A DNA stretch of 64,000 nt. Origin: Trileptium ribeirensis. Lineage: Eukaryota > Nematoda > Enoplea > Enoplida > Thoracostomopsidae. The notes beneath the pieces are model-generated. The model saw only the letters and a list, made by a program, of their open reading frames with translations, searched no databases and had not been told where the DNA came from. This document shows positions 59,447 through 64,000 of this stretch, in pieces. Positions within the stretch are counted from its first letter, which is position 1; each line of letters opens with the position of its first letter. Both the position numbers and the translations under genes were made by a program. The DNA is taken from NCBI GenBank assembly GCA_030248225.1, contig JASANE010010105.1, positions 1-64,000 on the forward strand, given 5' to 3'.

Positions 59447-60299
59447 ATTGTCGTAGACACTTTTTTCCTCACCGTGTAGTTCCAGCTTGGAACGCGCTTC
59501 CAACCGAGGTCGTAAGTGCAACTTCGTTGTCACTGTTCAAAAAGAAGCTTCACGAATCCGGGTTCCTCAATGCTGACGAATATTAATATGTTTTTCAACT
59601 CAACATCACGCCTTGCTCCAATGCGAGGCGATCTCCTCTTCGCATGGCAAATCAACGCAGATCCAGGAATAAAGCTCTCTCACACACGTGCCATGCTGGG
59701 GGAAGAAATGGTACGTCAAATATGTCGGTTTTTGGACATTCAGAGCAAAAAATGTCTTCCACTATACACCATTGCGTATATTGCGTCAAATTTAATGTGC
59801 TCACAAAGCTTCGAGCGTAGAATACACACTTTCGCTCTGTCTCCAGTCGTCTCCCTTTACTACACATACGTTTGTTGCATGTTCTTCTGTAGGAAACTTG
59901 AAATTATTGGTTTATATGATTCTAAGAGAAAATAATAGATAGAAGGTAATTTTCTGATCACTGGTCAGAGACACTGTTTAGGCTAGCGCTAGACAAACAG
60001 TGCCCGTCAGTTAGATCATAATGATGATAACTTTCTAATCAGAATGCTATAAATGAGACACACTGTGATGCTGCTCGCACAGTTTCAATAAATACAGTTC
60101 ATTGCCAAGAAAGCAGTTTTTTGCTTTGTTGTATTGGAGCTTGATCATTGTATAATATATATTACATAAGTTTGGATTACAGGATGAAGCAAAAACGTGG
60201 AAAATTTCAAACAAAATTTTTAAACCGGAATTCCGGTTCCGGTATGGTTTTTGCCCTTTGCCGGAACCGCCACCGGAATACGATGTTCGCCGGAACCTG

Positions 60300-62022
60300 C
60301 ATTTTTCACACTTCTTTGTGGTTTTTCCGTAGCATAGAGCACACCGGATTTGAATTGGACTGTCAATTATCCAGTGATTTAGACCATCATAACGTGTGGC
60401 AGCAGTGACACGTTTGCTGAGACTTTTACCTCATCGAGGCCTACCACTACGGCTTGGCGCCTTCCCATATTGTGTGAGGTAGCTCTGGACAAGATAGCTT
60501 TGGAAGGACAAGAAGTCCAGTGCTGCTGCGCCTTTCTTTGCCGTTCGATGAAGTTGCCAAGCGTTGTGTACAGATGTCTCAAGACCAAATATAAAAGCCG
60601 ACCACCACCACTTTTTGGATCGAATGCCAACACGATAGTTCTAGATGTTTTGGTCCATCCTGTCAACCCCGTCCATGAATGCGTTGTACTGTGCAATAAC
60701 ATTGGGCTGCTCCACTTCGATCTTCTTTTTGCTTGGAACACCAGCCAGAAGCTTGAGCCGTGGGTTTAACGCTGCCAATGGTTGAGATGACATGAACCAG
60801 TCTATTGTCGTTCCAGGCAACGATGATGGCGCCAGTGGATTCATCGTTTTGATAATCATACGCTCCTCGTTCGAGCTTAGGTAAGTTGCCGTTCAGAGGA
60901 CACTTTTCAATGCGGTTTGCCATGATGGTGCCAGTGTAACCGATTCGATTGGTTTTGAGCTGATGTGCAAGTTTGATGCCATAAAACAATCCATCTGCAT
61001 AGATGTGAAACTTTTCTTCACGTGGGAGCTTTGCCACCAAATTTAGCACAACACTGGCTGCAAGTCCAAAATCTTTCACGTTGACAAATCGCCCTGTTCC
61101 TTTGCCCTGATATGGCTCGAATTTGAATGGCATAGCCAAGCTTGTTGCAAAGGCACCAAAACTTGAATCCAAATCGGATCGGTTTCCCCTTCAGAAACTG
61201 CTTTGCGCCATGGCGCCCGTAGTATGGCGAAATGCTTTCATCAATACGCAGTTTCTGCTCGATGATGGCGTACTTCTCATAGAGAGGCCGGAGCTTGGCG
61301 AACTTGTCGTCTTTGGGGAGATGGTCATTGTCTGTTCAATGAAAATACCGCTTTATCAGTTCAAATTTGTTTCGGCGCATCGCGTTGGCAACGTACTCGA
61401 TGTAAGTTTCTGATCCCGTCTCCCACATCATTCGTCATCGCGGCAAGTCCAAGTATCCTGAGAAAAGTAGTATGCCCAGGAAGCACTTTATGTCGCTCTT
61501 ATCGACAGAAAAGTCGTGTGCTCCTTTAGATTTAGCGTATTTGTTTGTGTTTTCAACAAAAAGTTCAATGGCTTCATCATCGAAAAACAACTCGAAAAAA
61601 TCAACAGGGTCATCGATGTCTCCAGCCGAACACTTTGTTGAGGTAGGTGCCTCGGCAGCTTTTGGGAAATCTTGTTTTACCCAAGTCCGTTTTGCGGGGT
61701 ACTTGGTGGTTGCTATTATGTGGGTGGCGTTCTTTTTGCTGAAACGGGTTCGTCGTCGACGTTGTCCTCGGCCTCCGGGGCTATGTCTTCAACGCCAAAG
61801 TGGATGGTGCCGCCAGCTTGAAACAGCGTGAGCGTAGCTCGAGCCCGCAGCTGACCACCGCTAAGGTTATTGTAGGTACCTTTTTCATCTTCATCTCCAG
61901 AGTCAGCCTCACTCTCGTTGCCATCCGCTGGTGGCTCGATCGCTATTGTCACGCTTTCGAAGTCCCCCATTTCGTCACCTGAGTCATGTTCAAGAAGATC
62001 CAACACCTCTTGGACCGTGTAC
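60300..62022 (-). pseudogene. piggyBac transposase (DDE), frameshifted
   Basis: An acidic N-terminus (RYTVQEVLDLLEHDSGDEMG) starts after a likely acceptor TTTTCAG at 62023. RIDESISPYYGRHGAKQF holds the first catalytic Asp; after a frameshift near 61170, FHIYADGLFYGIKL holds the second; and AFMDGVDRMDQNI, the family signature, holds the third. Next comes NYRVGIRSKKWWW in another frame. The C-terminal Cys-rich domain begins RCALCYGKTTKKCEKCRF and is cut there. At least three frameshifts and a stop make it non-functional. Confidence 0.88.
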
Positions 62023-62548
62023 CTGAAAAGTGATGTTTAGCAAGTAGCTGCAATACGTAAGAAAACATGTCTAAATAGCAACAAAATAATTGTTGCTTAT
62101 TCAAACTCAATATTTCAACTAGATTTGCGTTGGAAAAAACCTTATAAAAATATTTCAACTGTTTGTCGGCTTATTGCCCACTGTCCCAAAAAATGGACGT
62201 TTCATATTTGGCATATATTCTATGCGAAGAAAAACATACGTTATATTTCCAATTATAATCTTCAATTAGACATATGAATCAACCAAAAACAATAAATAAT
62301 ATATACTTTGAGAAGTAACAATACACAAAAATTTTCCTCACCGTTTTGAAATAGTCTTTGACATTGAACTTGAGTAATTAGGAATTTATCTGTATTACAA
62401 CAATATTATATTTTCTGAAAAAATATTAATACGAATATACTTTCATATACAACACATGCATAATGATAAAGCTAATGCTTTACATGCCGTTGTTCTACAG
62501 TCGAAATAATTTACCGTCCCAAAAAAAGGGACACTGGGCAAAGACGGG
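60300..62548 (-). mobile_element. piggyBac-type element, truncated at its 3' end
   Basis: The 5' end on the minus strand is CCCGTCTTTGCCCAGTGTCC, preceded by the target tetranucleotide TTAA (62549-62552). A subterminal GTCCC...GGGAC hairpin and a second copy of TGCCCACTGTCCC (62174) follow. The transposase runs to 60300, where hAT-derived sequence starts, so the other terminus is missing. Confidence 0.85.
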
Positions 62549-62552
62549 TTAA

Positions 62553-62815
62553 ACGAAATTCGTTTAATTAAACGCAAACTAACATTTTTTATTAAATTAT
62601 TTTTTATTTTAACGCAATCGAAATTCGGCAATTTTCGTTAATTTAATCGCAATGGAACGATTTTTGTTTAAAAGAATTATTAATTTTATTTTTGTTTTGA
62701 CGCGACTGAAATTCGCTAAATTAAACGCGAACTAATATTTTTATTTAATCATTTATTAACTTCGTTAAATTAATCGCAATCGATCCAATTTCGTTTAAAC
62801 GAAAACTACCGAAAC
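62553..62815 (+). repeat. AT-rich degenerate tandem repeats
   Basis: Words such as AATTCGTTTAATTAAACGC, TTTTAACGCAATCGAAATTC and TAATCGCAATCG recur three to four times over 260 bases at roughly 80-100 base spacing, starting right at the piggyBac target site. Confidence 0.6.
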
Positions 62816-63116
62816 TTCGCATGAGCCTTGAGCAGTTAATTCTGATGGTGGCTGTAGCATAGCTACATGAGTCGCAGCGATATAATAGCCGAAGTATATA
62901 CTCAAATAATAGAGCTTCGGCTATATTCAGAACAACGCAATTTATGCAGATTCACAGTGAATGGGATTTCATAGCATGTATTAAAGCACTGCGAAATTCA
63001 ATCAATAAGTGAATCGTTGAATTTTAGTTTCTTTGCGCCCGTAATAGCGTCGCAGAAACACTATCATATTCGGACAATAGGTTGGCGACTGTAATTTTTA
63101 ATACATTTCAGCAGCC

Positions 63117-63548
63117 ACAGAACTAGTAACTCTATCGAGATTGCAGAACGTAGTGAAGCATAGGTACACCTACGCCTTTTGCGTGCACAGCCAATCAGCT
63201 CTCGATAACATACGTCGATATGCTATATGTGGATATCACACAATACCGCATAAGTTAGAACAAAACTAACACCGGCAATAAGTTTCCCATGCCCCAAAAC
63301 CCCCAAGTGCAAGCTATCAGCCTCCCAGGACGTAAAAAGTAAAATTAGGAATTTTGGATCGATGAACCATGGCGGCGCCATATTCCCGTACCCACAGAAC
63401 CATGGGTCACAGAGCAAAACCAACACCGGCAATGAGTTTCTCATGCCCGAAAACCTTCAAGTGAAACTTACCAGCCGCCCAAGACGTCAGAACAAATTTT
63501 CAAATTTTGGGTCGAGGAACCATTGCGGCGCCATACCGCCGTACCATT
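63117..63548 (+). repeat. tandem repeat locus, copy 2, cut by a hAT
   Basis: Same leader as 37790 (TATCGAGATTGCAGAACGTA, CAATCAGCTCTCGATAAC) and two GGCAAT(A/G)AGTTTC units at 63274 and 63430. It stops at GCCGTACCATTGA, where a hAT copy starts. Confidence 0.82.
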
Positions 63549-64000
63549 GAATAACCGGAACCGTCCATTTAAACCGGATCCGGAACTTGGTCTTCAAAAT
63601 TTATATATAGTAAAATAGATGAAGGAAGAAATCAAGGTATAGTAGATTTAAAATGCATTAAAAATAACTTTTACATTAAACTTAATGTATTGCGGTGGTA
63701 CTATTGCCTTTCTGAAACTTTAAAGAGACCGAGGAAGCTAATAATGTTTATTTATTGATCAAATATGTCAATTTTTGGACACCCAGGGCAAAAAAATGCC
63801 TTCCACTACACACCATTGCGTACACTGCGTCAAATCGAATATGCTTACAAAGCTTGGAGCGTAGAATACACACTTTCGCTCTGTCTCCAGTCGCCTTCCT
63901 TTACTACACATACGTTTGTTACATGTTCTTCTGTAGGAAACTTGAAATTATTGGTTTATATGATTCTAAGAGAAAATAGTAGAAGGTGATTTTCTTATCA
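63549..64000. mobile_element. hAT element, copy 4, continuing past the window
   Basis: From GAATAACCGGAACCGTCC on it matches copies 1 and 3, including TTTTTGGACACCCAGGGC. The first bases CAGG of the terminus are missing or altered. The right end is outside the window. Confidence 0.8.

Larger units (their letters stand above)
57039..59713 (+). mobile_element. CR1-like LINE insertion
   Basis: Inserted in the hAT at GATCAAAT (57031-57038), with CGTCAAAT at 59714-59721 as the other copy of the target, at least 6 identical bases. The uninterrupted hAT copy at 29761 shows the empty site. It includes a damaged endonuclease C-terminus, reverse transcriptase and a 3' region. It is 5'-truncated. Confidence 0.86.
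56813..60299. mobile_element. hAT element, copy 3, split by a CR1-like LINE
   Basis: Begins CAGGGAATAACCGGAACC. Its first 220 bases match 29508-29770, then the LINE 57039-59713 intervenes, and TTTTTGGACATTCAGAGC resumes the match to about 60290. The right end has lost roughly 18 bases and reads TTCGCCGGAACCTG before piggyBac coding sequence. No convincing 8-base duplication: the left flank is repeat L and the right flank piggyBac. Confidence 0.8.

Noticed and set aside
59516..59935. 139-codon plus-strand open frame
   Set aside because: It spans the junction of the LINE 3' end and hAT sequence; the hAT part is non-coding in the other copies.

Overview
The window is AT-rich, transposon-rich nuclear DNA from an animal. 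It has small exons with GT-AG borders separated by very long introns, three unrelated LINE clades, hAT and piggyBac DNA transposons, MITEs and no bacterial gene layout. The main host gene is a RIG-I-like receptor (RLR). An I/LOA-type LINE with RNase H makes a vertebrate unlikely, and CARD-bearing RLRs are not known from insects, so I infer a non-insect invertebrate. I cannot name the species.

Host genes: at least seven exons of one RLR gene lie on the minus strand from about 47.0 kb down to 9.0 kb (CARD, linker, helicase motifs Q/I, Ia-Ic, II, III, then the helicase-insert region). A weaker eighth candidate carries motif IV at about 3.9 kb. Reading phases agree at every junction between neighbouring recovered exons. 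The C-terminal half (motifs V-VI and the RNA-binding regulatory domain) was not found. Upstream on the same strand (51.3-49.5 kb) are two exon-like pieces resembling the large and small subunits of a caspase, without recognisable catalytic His or Cys. A frameshifted nucleobindin pseudogene (40.4-40.8 kb) and a possible SAM-domain exon (39.4 kb) sit inside RLR introns.

Layout by region: 1-5 kb holds monomeric repeats and a 1.6-kb DNA transposon. 5-7.3 kb is an old hAT copy split by a twin-primed RTE-type LINE. 7.3-15.3 kb holds dispersed repeats, a second copy of the 1.6-kb transposon, two snapback MITEs and two RLR exons. 15.5-27 kb is a very large non-coding repeat. 27-33 kb has an RLR exon and an I/LOA-type LINE carrying a hAT insertion, with another hAT at its 5' end. 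33-40 kb has monomeric and tandem repeats and an RLR exon. 40.8-44.4 kb is a shortened copy of the large repeat. 45-47 kb holds three RLR exons. 49-55 kb has the caspase-like pieces, an old LINE and a third repeat copy. 55-64 kb is nested: repeat copy, hAT, CR1-like LINE, piggyBac, tandem repeat, hAT.

How the parts work together: an RLR senses cytoplasmic viral RNA through its helicase and C-terminal domain and signals through CARDs. A caspase-like neighbour on the same strand suggests an innate-immunity or cell-death neighbourhood, but nothing here proves they are linked or expressed. Most of the remaining DNA is transposon filling of the RLR introns.
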